DNA of 64,000 bases from Paracoccaceae bacterium. Lineage in GTDB: Bacteria > Pseudomonadota > Alphaproteobacteria > Rhodobacterales > Rhodobacteraceae. Both the position numbers and the translations under genes were made by a program. The notes below the pieces were generated by a model. That model had not been told where the DNA came from. It was given only the letters and a program-made list of their open reading frames with translations, and searched no databases. The stretch lies in the NCBI GenBank assembly GCA_026706985.1, contig JAPOXR010000061.1, forward strand, positions 45,145 through 109,144, read 5' to 3'. Positions 1 to 9,014 of this stretch are shown here, piece by piece (positions within the stretch are counted from its first letter, which is position 1; the number at the start of each line of letters is the position of its first letter).

Positions 1-39
1 AAGAATGAAATCGTGTCCATGATCACCGGTCTGGCCTGA
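1..39 (+). CDS. C-terminal end of an upstream CDS truncated by the window edge (...KNEIVSMITGLA*); possibly a sugar ABC transporter ATPase
   Basis: Open frame from base 1 to TGA at 37-39, directly abutting the next CDS at 41; the family is a guess from the short tail. Confidence 0.3.
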   Translation, partial: KNEIVSMITGLA

Positions 40-40
40 C

Positions 41-1075
41 ATGACTATGCAGCGGAAATCTCAAATGGCTCTCGACATCGCCGAGATTCCGGAAGTCGCA
101 AGGCACCAGATTTCGGAGGGACTCGATTTCTATTTTGAAGAAGGCACTCGAATCGCGGAGCTTGCTCCGCCAGTCATCGTAACCTGTGCCCGCGGCACGT
201 CCCACTGCGCCGCCACGTATTTCAAGTATCTCGTGGAAACCGGGCTTGGCTTGCCGGTTGCGTCAATTGGCCCGTCCATATCATCCGTCTACGGTGCAAG
301 AATGCGTCTTCCCGGCAGTGTCTGCATTACGGTATCGCAATCCGGGGCGAGTCCCGACCTGGTTGCAATGCAGGCCTGTGCGATTGCGGGCGGCGCCAAA
401 TCCCTTGCCGTCGTGAACCAGACGGAGTCCCCAGTTGCAAGAGATGCGGAAAGAGCCATCCCAATCCTTGCCGGCCCCGAACGGGCCGTGGCGGCAACCA
501 AGACGTTCATTGCAAGCTTGATTGCGCTTTGTGGCTTGTATGCAGGAATGTCCGGCTCCCGCGAACTGGCTGAATCCCTGCAACAACTGCCGGATGCGCT
601 TGCCAAGACCTGGGACAGCGATTGGTCATCCGCCTTTGACCAGTTCGCCGGTGTCGGCCATCTTTTTGTAATCAGCCGTGGCGTGGGCCTTGCCATTGCA
701 CAGGAGGCCGCCTTGAAGCTCAAGGAGATGTGCGGTGTGCATGCCGAAGGCATAAGTTCTGCGGAAATACTGCATGGCCCGGTCGCGCTCGCAGACGACG
801 GGATGCCAGTATTGGCGTTTGTTCCGGATGATGCCGGGCAACGTGCTGTGCTTGAATCCGTGCAAATTTTGGAGCAAGGCGGAGCATCCGTGATCTGCGT
901 TGGAAATGGGTTGGAGAGATCACCTTTTCTGCCTGTGCCACAATCTTCTCATCCAGCATTCACGCCCATATGTCAGATTGCCTGCTTCTACGGATTTGCG
1001 GAAGCGCTCGCCGGTCGTCTCGGTGCGAATCCCGACACGCATCATCGGCTTTCCAAGGTTACAAGGACGATCTAA
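41..1075 (+). CDS. SIS-domain sugar isomerase / glucosamine-6-phosphate deaminase-like protein (GlmS C-terminal-like, NagB-II type)
   Basis: 344-aa ORF with two SIS-like halves (CARGTSHCAATYFKYLVE, ITVSQSGASPDLV, FVISRGVGLAIAQEAALKLKEMCGVHAEGISSAEILHGP). Confidence 0.88.
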   Translation: MTMQRKSQMALDIAEIPEVARHQISEGLDFYFEEGTRIAELAPPVIVTCARGTSHCAATYFKYLVETGLGLPVASIGPSISSVYGARMRLPGSVCITVSQSGASPDLVAMQACAIAGGAKSLAVVNQTESPVARDAERAIPILAGPERAVAATKTFIASLIALCGLYAGMSGSRELAESLQQLPDALAKTWDSDWSSAFDQFAGVGHLFVISRGVGLAIAQEAALKLKEMCGVHAEGISSAEILHGPVALADDGMPVLAFVPDDAGQRAVLESVQILEQGGASVICVGNGLERSPFLPVPQSSHPAFTPICQIACFYGFAEALAGRLGANPDTHHRLSKVTRTI

Positions 1076-1381
1076 TGCTCCGTCCAAGAATATTCGCATC
1101 AACTTTGATCTGTTGTTTCAGGCGTCAGATCGTCCGGGATTCCTCAGGACTGCGGGAAAGGGGCGTCAGGTCGGTGGCGTTGATCGGGGGATTCACACCA
1201 GTGGGATTGCCTGGCTGGCATTTGCGAGTCCGCGGAGCAACTGACCCGCCGCTCATATGTGTGTGAGCAGGTACACGGTATTGCCAATGGATTGCTAATT
1301 GAATAGCAGGCAACGGTTTCATTCCGCGGCCTCCGAAATCAGCTTTGATGCCGCCAAGACAGTCGAGCGGACCAAATTGTC

Positions 1382-2131
1382 ATGAAAATTCCGTGCCGGA
1401 TTTGCACCCTGTCGGCGGTTATCCTGTTGTCGGTCGGTGCCGGATGCGATGTGCAGCAGGTTCCGGTCTCCACAGAACGGGGATTGCAGAATGCGGTTCT
1501 GACGGAGGCGCAGGTTAATCAGGCGATCGCAGTGATTGCGGATGTGGAAGAGGTGGCTGAGATTTACTGTGTCGAAATGCTTCCCGGACAGGACTGTGAT
1601 TTTGTCACATATGTCGCCGGTTATGATGACAATACCGTCAATGCGTATCAAGTCCGTGGCGAGCCGACGATCATCTTCACCCGGCCATTGCTGGCGGAAT
1701 TTCAAAACAGGCACGAGATCGCCTTTGTCTACGGCCACGAAGCGGCGCACTACATCCTGCGGCATGGCGCGAAACGCGCTGCCAGAGAAACGATCGGCGG
1801 GCTGATTCTCGGCGGGTTGGCCTACAGCCAGACCTCGGGAGCACAGAACAGCGGCCAGGTGGCCATGGAATGGGCGGGGATCGGCTCGCAGGTGGGTGGG
1901 CGGATTTATTCACCCGAGGAAGAATTGGAGGCCGATCGGTTGGGTGCTGAATTGGCGATGCAGGCCGGCTATGATCCGGCTGTCGGTGTGCTGTTATTCG
2001 CACGGTTTACGGATGGCACTTCCTTCGAGGTGTTGCCCACACATCCGCCGCATCATCAACGCATCACCGCCGTACAGACGCATGTGGATACGCTGGATGC
2101 CGCGTTCAGCGATCCGGATACGCAATATTAA
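1382..2131 (+). CDS. M48-family metallopeptidase, probable lipoprotein/secreted
   Basis: HExxH motif (YGHEAAHYI), downstream EELEADRLGAELA, N-terminal signal with Cys (LLSVGAGC). Confidence 0.85.
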   Translation: MKIPCRICTLSAVILLSVGAGCDVQQVPVSTERGLQNAVLTEAQVNQAIAVIADVEEVAEIYCVEMLPGQDCDFVTYVAGYDDNTVNAYQVRGEPTIIFTRPLLAEFQNRHEIAFVYGHEAAHYILRHGAKRAARETIGGLILGGLAYSQTSGAQNSGQVAMEWAGIGSQVGGRIYSPEEELEADRLGAELAMQAGYDPAVGVLLFARFTDGTSFEVLPTHPPHHQRITAVQTHVDTLDAAFSDPDTQY

Positions 2132-2185
2132 CCGCGCCGGATATTATCATTCAGTTTCATGATTGGAGATGCATCAGGAGCAGAA

Positions 2186-3478
2186 ATGAACATCACGGTC
2201 GCAGGAATTCAGTGGGGCGACGAGGGCAAGGGCAAAATCGTCGACTGGCTCTGCGGACGTTTTGATGTGGTTGTCCGTTTCCAGGGTGGAAACAATGCCG
2301 GCCATACGCTGGTTGCGGGTGATGAGACCTACAAGCTTTCAAATATTCCATCGGGAATTCTGCACCGCGGCAAGCTGAATGTCATCGGCGGCGGCACGGT
2401 GCTGGACCCGGTGTCCCTGCGGAAAGAGGTCCGGGCACTGCGGGACAGGGGGGTTGCTGTGTCGCCGGAAAACCTGGCAATCGCGGACAATGTGCCCTTG
2501 CTGCTCTCCGTGCATCGAGAACTCGACAGGCTCCGCGAGACGGCGGCGGGAAAAGGGAAAATCGGCACGACGCTTCGGGGCATCGGTCCCGCTTATGAAG
2601 ACAAGATCGGCAGACGGGCAATCCGCCTTTGCGATCTCAGCGACCCGGAGGGGATTCCGGTACGGGTCGACACGCTGCTGCGGCATCACAATGCGCTGCG
2701 CAGGGGTATGGGTGCGCCTCTGATCGGTGACGCTGCGATTTGCGACGAAATTCTGCAGGTTGCTGATTGGATTCTTCCCTTTGCCCAGCCGGTGTGGAAA
2801 CTCCTGCACAACCGCCAGGAAAAGGGCGAGAGAATTCTGTTCGAAGGTGCACAGGGCGCGCTTCTGGATATTGACCATGGAACCTATCCTTTTGTCACCT
2901 CATCCTCGACGCTGCCCGGCGGAATTGCCACCGGTGCCGGCGTTGGCCCTGACCGCGCCGGCCATGTGCTGGGCGTTTGCAAAGCCTACACGACACGCGT
3001 CGGCGCAGGACCGTTTCCAACCGAATTATTCGATACGGCCGGTCAGCGGATTGCATCGCGTGGCGCCGAAAAGGGAACCGTAACCGGAAGGAACCGGCGT
3101 TGTGGATGGTTTGATGCGGCTTTGGTGCGGCAGATCTGCACGATCTCCGGCGTCGACAGCCTGGCCCTGACAAAGATTGATGTGCTCGACGGCATGGATG
3201 AAATCAAGATCTGTGTCGGCTACCGGCTGGGGAGTCGGAGACTGGACCATATGCCGCCGTCAACCACGGACCAGCAACGGCTCGAACCGATCTGGGAGAG
3301 CGTTCCGGGCTGGCAGGAGGCCACAGAGGGTGTGCGTGAGATTGGCGGCCTTCCCGCAGGTGCCTTGAATTATATCCGACGGCTACAGGATATCACCGGT
3401 GTTCCGATTGACATTCTATCCACCTCGGCACGGCGGGAGGATATCGTGCTGATCAACCAAGACTGGAAACTGCGGTGA
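2186..3478 (+). CDS. purA: Adenylosuccinate synthetase
   Basis: MNITVAGIQWGDEGKGKIVDWL, FEGAQGALLDIDHGTYPFVTSS, GRNRRCGWFDAALVR; Met within ORF 2159..3478 chosen by family N-terminus. Confidence 0.97.
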   Translation: MNITVAGIQWGDEGKGKIVDWLCGRFDVVVRFQGGNNAGHTLVAGDETYKLSNIPSGILHRGKLNVIGGGTVLDPVSLRKEVRALRDRGVAVSPENLAIADNVPLLLSVHRELDRLRETAAGKGKIGTTLRGIGPAYEDKIGRRAIRLCDLSDPEGIPVRVDTLLRHHNALRRGMGAPLIGDAAICDEILQVADWILPFAQPVWKLLHNRQEKGERILFEGAQGALLDIDHGTYPFVTSSSTLPGGIATGAGVGPDRAGHVLGVCKAYTTRVGAGPFPTELFDTAGQRIASRGAEKGTVTGRNRRCGWFDAALVRQICTISGVDSLALTKIDVLDGMDEIKICVGYRLGSRRLDHMPPSTTDQQRLEPIWESVPGWQEATEGVREIGGLPAGALNYIRRLQDITGVPIDILSTSARREDIVLINQDWKLR

Positions 3479-3708
3479 ATTTGTCACTCCGCGCGAAGCG
3501 CAGGATCTCCATCCTCCTGCTGTGCATCGGACTGCCCTGCTACATCATTGCCGCGGTCACAATATTGGGAATGATTGAAAGACCCCCGGTACTGGTTGAG
3601 TTCGGCGTGTATGCGTTGGCCGGGATTTTGTGGGCTTTGCCATTCAGGACCCTGTTCCGCGGAATTTGCACCGACGAAATGGAAGAGCAAAAATCCGGCG
3701 AGGCTTGA
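3475..3708 (+). CDS. DUF2842-type small membrane protein
   Basis: 77 aa with two TM segments (LLLCIGLPCYIIAAVTILGM, EFGVYALAGILWALPF); GTG start overlaps the purA stop (GTGA). Confidence 0.75.
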   Translation: MNLSLRAKRRISILLLCIGLPCYIIAAVTILGMIERPPVLVEFGVYALAGILWALPFRTLFRGICTDEMEEQKSGEA

Positions 3709-3739
3709 GAACTCCGATTTTGGCAAATATCTTCCACCC

Positions 3740-4183
3740 ATGCTGAAGAATCTGCTTTCACTGCTCAACGAACCGGAACCCGAACCGCTCGGTGAGGAAG
3801 ATTCGAAACTTGCCCTGGCAGTGCTGCTGGTGAGGGTGGGAAGATCGGATGATGACTATGCCGATGTTGAAAAGCAGCGCACCGACCACATTCTGGCCCG
3901 ACGCTTCGGATTGTCGCCGGAGCAAGCGGAAGCTCTGCGCCTTGAAGCCGAGTCCATCGAGGGCGAAGTCGCCGATAATGTCAGTTTCACCCGCACCCTG
4001 AAGCGCGCGGTCCCAATCGAAGAGCGGGTCGGGCTGATTGAGGCTTTGTGGGAAATCGTCTTGTCCGATGAACAGCGCGACTACACGGAAGACGGCTATC
4101 TGCGACTTGTCTGCCGCCTGCTCGGCGTCAATGACCGCGATAGCGCGCTGGCACGCAGGAGGGTGGCAAGGAAGTTCAAGTGA
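3740..4183 (+). CDS. TerB-family (tellurite resistance-like) protein
   Basis: MLKNLLSLLNEPEP...LALAVLLVRVGRSDDDYADVEKQRTDHILARRFGLSPEQAEAL...LIEALWEIVLSDEQRDYTEDGYLRLVCRLLGV. Confidence 0.85.
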   Translation: MLKNLLSLLNEPEPEPLGEEDSKLALAVLLVRVGRSDDDYADVEKQRTDHILARRFGLSPEQAEALRLEAESIEGEVADNVSFTRTLKRAVPIEERVGLIEALWEIVLSDEQRDYTEDGYLRLVCRLLGVNDRDSALARRRVARKFK

Positions 4184-4998
4184 TTGCCAGTCTGCCCATT
4201 TATTTTCGGCCGGAATTATCCGCCGTGTATGAGAAATTCTGGCAGACTATGCGCCGCCGGCTTCGCCGGTCAGGCATTGAAGCCCCCGACTCGCTTTCCT
4301 ATCCTGAGCGGCTGAATGAACATTGGCAGAATCCGGATCTCCTGTTTTCACAGACCTGCGGAATGCCGTTCCGAACCTATCTCAAAGGAAAGGTGCATTT
4401 GGTCGGCACACCGGATGCCGGACTGCCGGACTGCCAAGCGGGGCATTATTGCAGCCTATTCGTGGTCCATTCCGGCGATGCGCGCCGCCACCTTAAGGAT
4501 TTTGCCGCCGCTGCATTCGCGTTCAACAGTGATGACTCACATTCCGGTTGGGCGGCGGCATTGTTTGAAACTGAAACAGCAGGCGTTGAATTCGGCAGCT
4601 TTCTCGAGACCGGAAGCCATTTGAGTTCATGCCATGCGATTGCCGAAGGTCAGGCGGAGATTGCCGCAATTGATGCTCATTCCTGGCGTCTTATCACTCG
4701 ATTTGACGGGTTGAGCAGCCGCTTGCGGACAATTGGAAGCACCGCCGCATCGCCGTCACCGCCCTTCATCACCGCAAGGGCGGAACTCGTGGATGCATTG
4801 TGCTCTGCGGTGATTTCGGCAAACCGGCATATGAATTCCCGGGAGCGGATGGCGATGGGTTTTCTGCAACTCCTACACATACCCGCCGCCCACTATTTCT
4901 CGGTTCCCGAACCCAGCCCGACAGCAGCGCATAGCGGTCGGCGGATGCGGAAGGTCTGTAAACAGCCGCAATGTCGGCAAGCAACGGAGTTCGAATGA
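4180..4998 (+). CDS. PhnD-like substrate-binding protein (phosphate/phosphonate ABC SBP fold)
   Basis: 272 aa; FRTYLKGKVHLVGTPDAGLPDCQAGHYCSLFVVHS, FNSDDSHSGWAAAL; GTG start overlaps the upstream TGA. Confidence 0.65.
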   Translation: MIASLPIYFRPELSAVYEKFWQTMRRRLRRSGIEAPDSLSYPERLNEHWQNPDLLFSQTCGMPFRTYLKGKVHLVGTPDAGLPDCQAGHYCSLFVVHSGDARRHLKDFAAAAFAFNSDDSHSGWAAALFETETAGVEFGSFLETGSHLSSCHAIAEGQAEIAAIDAHSWRLITRFDGLSSRLRTIGSTAASPSPPFITARAELVDALCSAVISANRHMNSRERMAMGFLQLLHIPAAHYFSVPEPSPTAAHSGRRMRKVCKQPQCRQATEFE

Positions 4999-5687
4999 AA
5001 ATCGGAATTCTGCAAACCGGGCATGTCGCCACTGAACTCGCGCAGGAGCACGGGGAATACAGCGATATGTTTCAACGCTTCCTTGCCGGGCACGGCTTTG
5101 CATTCCAGGTCTGGAATGTGGTTGACGATGAGTTTCCCGAGGCACCGGACATCGCCGGTGGCTGGCTGATCACCGGCTCCAGATTTTCAGTCAATGATGA
5201 TTTTCCCTGGATCCGCAGGTTGGAGGAGTTTCTCCGCCGCTGTTACGCCGAAACCGTGCCCATCGTGGGAATTTGTTTTGGCCACCAAATTCTCGCATCA
5301 GCACTTGGCGGAAAGGTCGAACAAGCGTCACAGGGATGGGGTGTCGGGCGTCACCGTTACGAAACCCCGGAAGGTCCGCTGAATTTGAATGCCTGGCACC
5401 AGGATCAGGTGATCGTTCCGCCTGCCGGCGCTGAAATCATTGGATCCTCCCGGTTCTGCCGTTACGCAATGCTTTCCTACGGACCACATGGCCTTTCCTT
5501 TCAGCCGCATCCGGAATTCGACGCCGGGTTTCTTTCCGGTCTGATTGAGGTGCGTGGAGTTGGCCTGGTTCCCGCCGAGCGGCTGAGCCGCGCCCGCGAC
5601 GATCTCGGCAAAGACACAGATTCGGAAAGAGTCGCCGACCGGATTGCCTCTTTCTTCCATACCGCTGGGCAGAAAAACTGCGAGTGA
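4995..5687 (+). CDS. Class I glutamine amidotransferase (GMP synthase-like)
   Basis: MKIGILQTGHVATELAQEHGEYSDMF; nucleophile elbow VGICFGHQILASALGG; SFQPHPEF; ATGA overlap with upstream gene. Confidence 0.9.
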   Translation: MKIGILQTGHVATELAQEHGEYSDMFQRFLAGHGFAFQVWNVVDDEFPEAPDIAGGWLITGSRFSVNDDFPWIRRLEEFLRRCYAETVPIVGICFGHQILASALGGKVEQASQGWGVGRHRYETPEGPLNLNAWHQDQVIVPPAGAEIIGSSRFCRYAMLSYGPHGLSFQPHPEFDAGFLSGLIEVRGVGLVPAERLSRARDDLGKDTDSERVADRIASFFHTAGQKNCE

Positions 5688-5931
5688 TGCCTCTATGCCA
5701 TAATGCGCGGGTGTTGCCTGTCGATACCGCGGGACAGCTGAAGAACGGCATTGACGCGCTTCGGAGCCCTGCGGCCCCCGCACGGTATTGGAGAACTCTG
5801 CCAAACGCTCGCATCGGAACTCCGGAAAATCATAGATGATGTCCCGGCCTCAATGCCGAATAGCCGAGACAGGAACACGCCGATCACAATACCCGGGGGG
5901 CCGGTGATCGTGTCGACGATGACTCAGTGGT

Positions 5932-7002
5932 TCACGCGTCACTTATTGGGAAAGACAGTCGACCCGGAATGCGCGCTTTGTTGAATTCACGCAATCGGGC
6001 AAAGACATCCACGCCCAACTGCCGATAGGTGTCGAGCAAGTCGACCATTACCCAGTTTTCACGGATTCTGCCGTTCTCAATCCGCCAGAAATCCAAGGAC
6101 TTCATGATGATGCGTTTGCCGGTCGGCGCGATGCCCATCCAGCCGTCATCGGAGATCGTCTGGATCATGTTCGGCCAGCCGGTTACAGCCGCGTAATCGC
6201 CGTCGCCGAAGAAATGGTAGATGATCTCGTCCATATATTGCCCGCGGTCCGGCATGGCGTTCAGAAACGGGATCTGGTGCCAGTTACGAAAACCGGCGAT
6301 GCCGCGCGTTGTGCCAATGCCGGCGGGTCCGTACCAGTTGAAGCGATCGCTCCAGAAACGCGACATTTCCATCACTTCAGGTCCGCCCTGCACAGGGTGC
6401 CTTTTCATGTATAGAAGCATGGTGACGATATGATCGCGGGAGGCATTCGCGCGCGCCTCATCCCAGGGCCCGGGTGCAATGCCGTCATTCGTGGCCGGAC
6501 CGGGGATACAGAATTCCAGCCCCAGTGACGGGGCCATGGGCCATGCGTTTGCCTGTATCATGACTTCGGGGATGTCCCATAGCGTTTGGATTTCGACCAC
6601 GCGGCCCATTTCGAGCCTGTAGAACTCGTGAAACCGCATGTGTGTCAGGTGCCCCGTCGGCGGAATATCAAGCCAAGGCCCGATGAATGTTCCAACGTAA
6701 TGGCCGCCACATCCGATCCAGTCGCCGCCATGTTCAGTTTTTCCGCCAACCACAATCCAATCCCGGCGTTCCAGATCCGGCATGGCATCAAGAAGCGGGG
6801 CATAGCAGGTGTCGTAAAAGTCGTCCGGACCGGTCAAATCGCCGAATGGATGTGGCATATGGACGACTGCATCCGCGGCTAAAATTTCTGCGAGTACGGC
6901 ACGGACGCCGCCTTCATCGAAATCGGTCATCGCGGCGCGAAGCTTCGCGATAATCGCTTTGTTCGCAGTGTGGACGTCGTTAATGGCACCGGTCTCCAAC
7001 AT
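5932..7002 (-). CDS. NTF2/SnoaL-like fold protein with two tandem domains
   Basis: Two repeats of NTF2-like composition (ADAVVHMPHPFGDLTGPDDFYDTCYAPLLDAMPDL; WYGPAGIGTTRGIAGFRNWHQIPFLNAMPD). Confidence 0.75.
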   Translation of the reverse strand: MLETGAINDVHTANKAIIAKLRAAMTDFDEGGVRAVLAEILAADAVVHMPHPFGDLTGPDDFYDTCYAPLLDAMPDLERRDWIVVGGKTEHGGDWIGCGGHYVGTFIGPWLDIPPTGHLTHMRFHEFYRLEMGRVVEIQTLWDIPEVMIQANAWPMAPSLGLEFCIPGPATNDGIAPGPWDEARANASRDHIVTMLLYMKRHPVQGGPEVMEMSRFWSDRFNWYGPAGIGTTRGIAGFRNWHQIPFLNAMPDRGQYMDEIIYHFFGDGDYAAVTGWPNMIQTISDDGWMGIAPTGKRIIMKSLDFWRIENGRIRENWVMVDLLDTYRQLGVDVFARLREFNKARIPGRLSFPISDA

Positions 7003-7006
7003 CTGG

Positions 7007-7888
7007 TTATCCCTTTACCGCTCCGGTCGTCAGTCCGCTGACAATTTGCCGCTGAAAGAAAAGAATGAGAACGAACAGCGGGGCCGTCGCTGATACCACT
7101 GCCGCCACGGCGTACATCACCTTGCCTTCGACTTGCGTGGTGCCAAGGAAGCTGTTGATGGCCGGGATGATAGTTTCGTTCTCTTCGCTGAGCAGCATCG
7201 CGGTCACGGCGAAGTCGTTGTATGCCAATAAGAAGCTGAAAAGCCCGGTGGTGATCACGCCGGGCCACATAACCGGCACGATTACATGTCGGAAAGCCTG
7301 AAACCTCGTGCAACCATCGACCATGGCGCTTTCGTCCATATCCTTCGGGATGTTCAGAAAAAACGAATGCAGCATCCACAATGTGAATGGCTGGTTGATC
7401 GCGACCAAAACGATAATGGTTGTTGGTAAATGGCCCCAGATGTTCCACTCAAAGAACGGTAACAAATAGCCCGAGACCAGCGTGATATGCGGCATCGCCC
7501 GAAAGACCAGCGCCGCCATCAGGATCCAGAAGGCATAGCGAAAGCCTGACCGCGCCAACGCATAGCCGCCCAGGGTTCCAAAGGTCAGCGAGATCACGAC
7601 GGTAAAAAAAACAACAATCCCGGAATTGACCGCGTTTTTCCAGAATCCTTCGATGACCCAGGCGCCATGGTATCCAGCGTCCGTGAACGCGCCGCCGGTT
7701 TCCTTTGCCGTGTTGGTCCCCCACAGGGCGTTTGTCCAATCAGCCTTCGAAAAGAAGTCGGCCTGAACCTTGAAACTGCCCCAGAACGTCCAGAGGAACG
7801 GGAAAGCGGCTATGAAAAGCCATAGCCCGACGAGACCGAAGGAAACGGCCATGCCAACCGTCATGCGACTATGTGCCTGAGTTGCCAT
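7007..7888 (-). CDS. Carbohydrate ABC transporter permease (MalG-like)
   Basis: Six TM segments; EAA-like loop DESAMVDGCTRFQAFRHVIVPVMWPGV. Confidence 0.92.
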   Translation of the reverse strand: MATQAHSRMTVGMAVSFGLVGLWLFIAAFPFLWTFWGSFKVQADFFSKADWTNALWGTNTAKETGGAFTDAGYHGAWVIEGFWKNAVNSGIVVFFTVVISLTFGTLGGYALARSGFRYAFWILMAALVFRAMPHITLVSGYLLPFFEWNIWGHLPTTIIVLVAINQPFTLWMLHSFFLNIPKDMDESAMVDGCTRFQAFRHVIVPVMWPGVITTGLFSFLLAYNDFAVTAMLLSEENETIIPAINSFLGTTQVEGKVMYAVAAVVSATAPLFVLILFFQRQIVSGLTTGAVKG

Positions 7889-7898
7889 CGCCTCTGCC

Positions 7899-8930
7899 TC
7901 AGCGTGCTTTGAGGTTGAAGCCGCGCCAGGTGCGGATCAGCACCGGTGTCAGAAGAATGGCCACACCAATGATCGTCAGGATTGAGGTCGACCCGGCAGA
8001 CGCGTACAGCGGGTTGCCGCTTTCGCGCAGATCATTGTAAATGATCCAGCTCAGAGATCTGGCGTGTGCCTCAGCCGAAAAACTGACAATCGGCTCAAAA
8101 ACACGAAAGTTGTCCATCAAAAGCATCAGCGTGACAAAGGACACCAGCGGCATCAGGTGCGGAACGACCACGTAGATCGTCCGTTGCCATTTGCTGGCGC
8201 CATCAATTTGCGCGGCTTCCAACGTGACTGATGGGACCGTCTGAAGTCCGGCATAAAATGTGATGAAGCTGAACGGCAGCGTATGCCAGACGCCATAGAC
8301 GATGAGCATCGTCCAAGTCAGCGCGGTGGATGCCTTCAGGCTCAAATTCGGATCATTGAAAATATGCTGGATCGTTGCGCCAATCACGCCGTCGCCATCA
8401 ACCATCCAGAAGAGTATCAGCGAGCCGACCAACGGGGTCACTAGGAAAGGCAGGAGCGAAACAAAAATGGATGGCCCCTTCATCAGCTTTGGCAGGCCAT
8501 TGACACCAATCGCGATTGCCAGCCCAAGTATGAGCACCAGCGGAGTGACTACAGCTGTATAGGTCAGCGTGAATGTCAAAGCGCCGTAGAACGGAAGGTT
8601 GATCACCTCATCCCAAAAATCACCGAATGTTTCGGAAACGGCCCAGGCATCGCCAATCTCGGCAATGGCAAGGTGCGAGCGGTTGAAATACGTGCCCAGG
8701 CCGTTGAACTGACCCAACGGGGCTTCTTCGCGCAGCTTCTCAGTTGCATCCAGATCAACCGCCGTTTCCTCTTTGCAGCCGAATGGCCCACAATTCTCAG
8801 AGACAACCAGAACCTGCTCGTGCTGCACGAAAAGTGACTGCACGAAGACCGATACGATCGGTAACGCTATGAACAGGATCATCGCGGAAAGCGTGGGCAA
8901 TATGAACCAGAAGAAGGTGCGGTGCTTCAC
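7899..8930 (-). CDS. Sugar ABC transporter permease (MalF-like)
   Basis: Multiple TM segments; EAA-like loop LEAAQIDGASKWQRTIYVVVPHLMPLV. Confidence 0.92.
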   Translation of the reverse strand: MKHRTFFWFILPTLSAMILFIALPIVSVFVQSLFVQHEQVLVVSENCGPFGCKEETAVDLDATEKLREEAPLGQFNGLGTYFNRSHLAIAEIGDAWAVSETFGDFWDEVINLPFYGALTFTLTYTAVVTPLVLILGLAIAIGVNGLPKLMKGPSIFVSLLPFLVTPLVGSLILFWMVDGDGVIGATIQHIFNDPNLSLKASTALTWTMLIVYGVWHTLPFSFITFYAGLQTVPSVTLEAAQIDGASKWQRTIYVVVPHLMPLVSFVTLMLLMDNFRVFEPIVSFSAEAHARSLSWIIYNDLRESGNPLYASAGSTSILTIIGVAILLTPVLIRTWRGFNLKAR

Positions 8931-9014
8931 TGATTGCGTTCCAACATCAATCTATTGGCGAGTGTGAGGGGGAAAGATTGCAAGCCCCCCTCACGCATGT
9001 CTCTTCAATTGGAG

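Noticed and set aside
289-753. Minus-strand 154-aa ORF (and similar antisense ORFs such as 7065-7301, 9549-10244, 31834-32580)
   Set aside because: Each lies antisense to a well-supported CDS with recognisable family motifs; no independent coding evidence.
5688-5931. Possible short coding remnant between the GATase and the NTF2-like gene
   Set aside because: No frame gives a recognisable motif; treated as non-coding or too degenerate to call.
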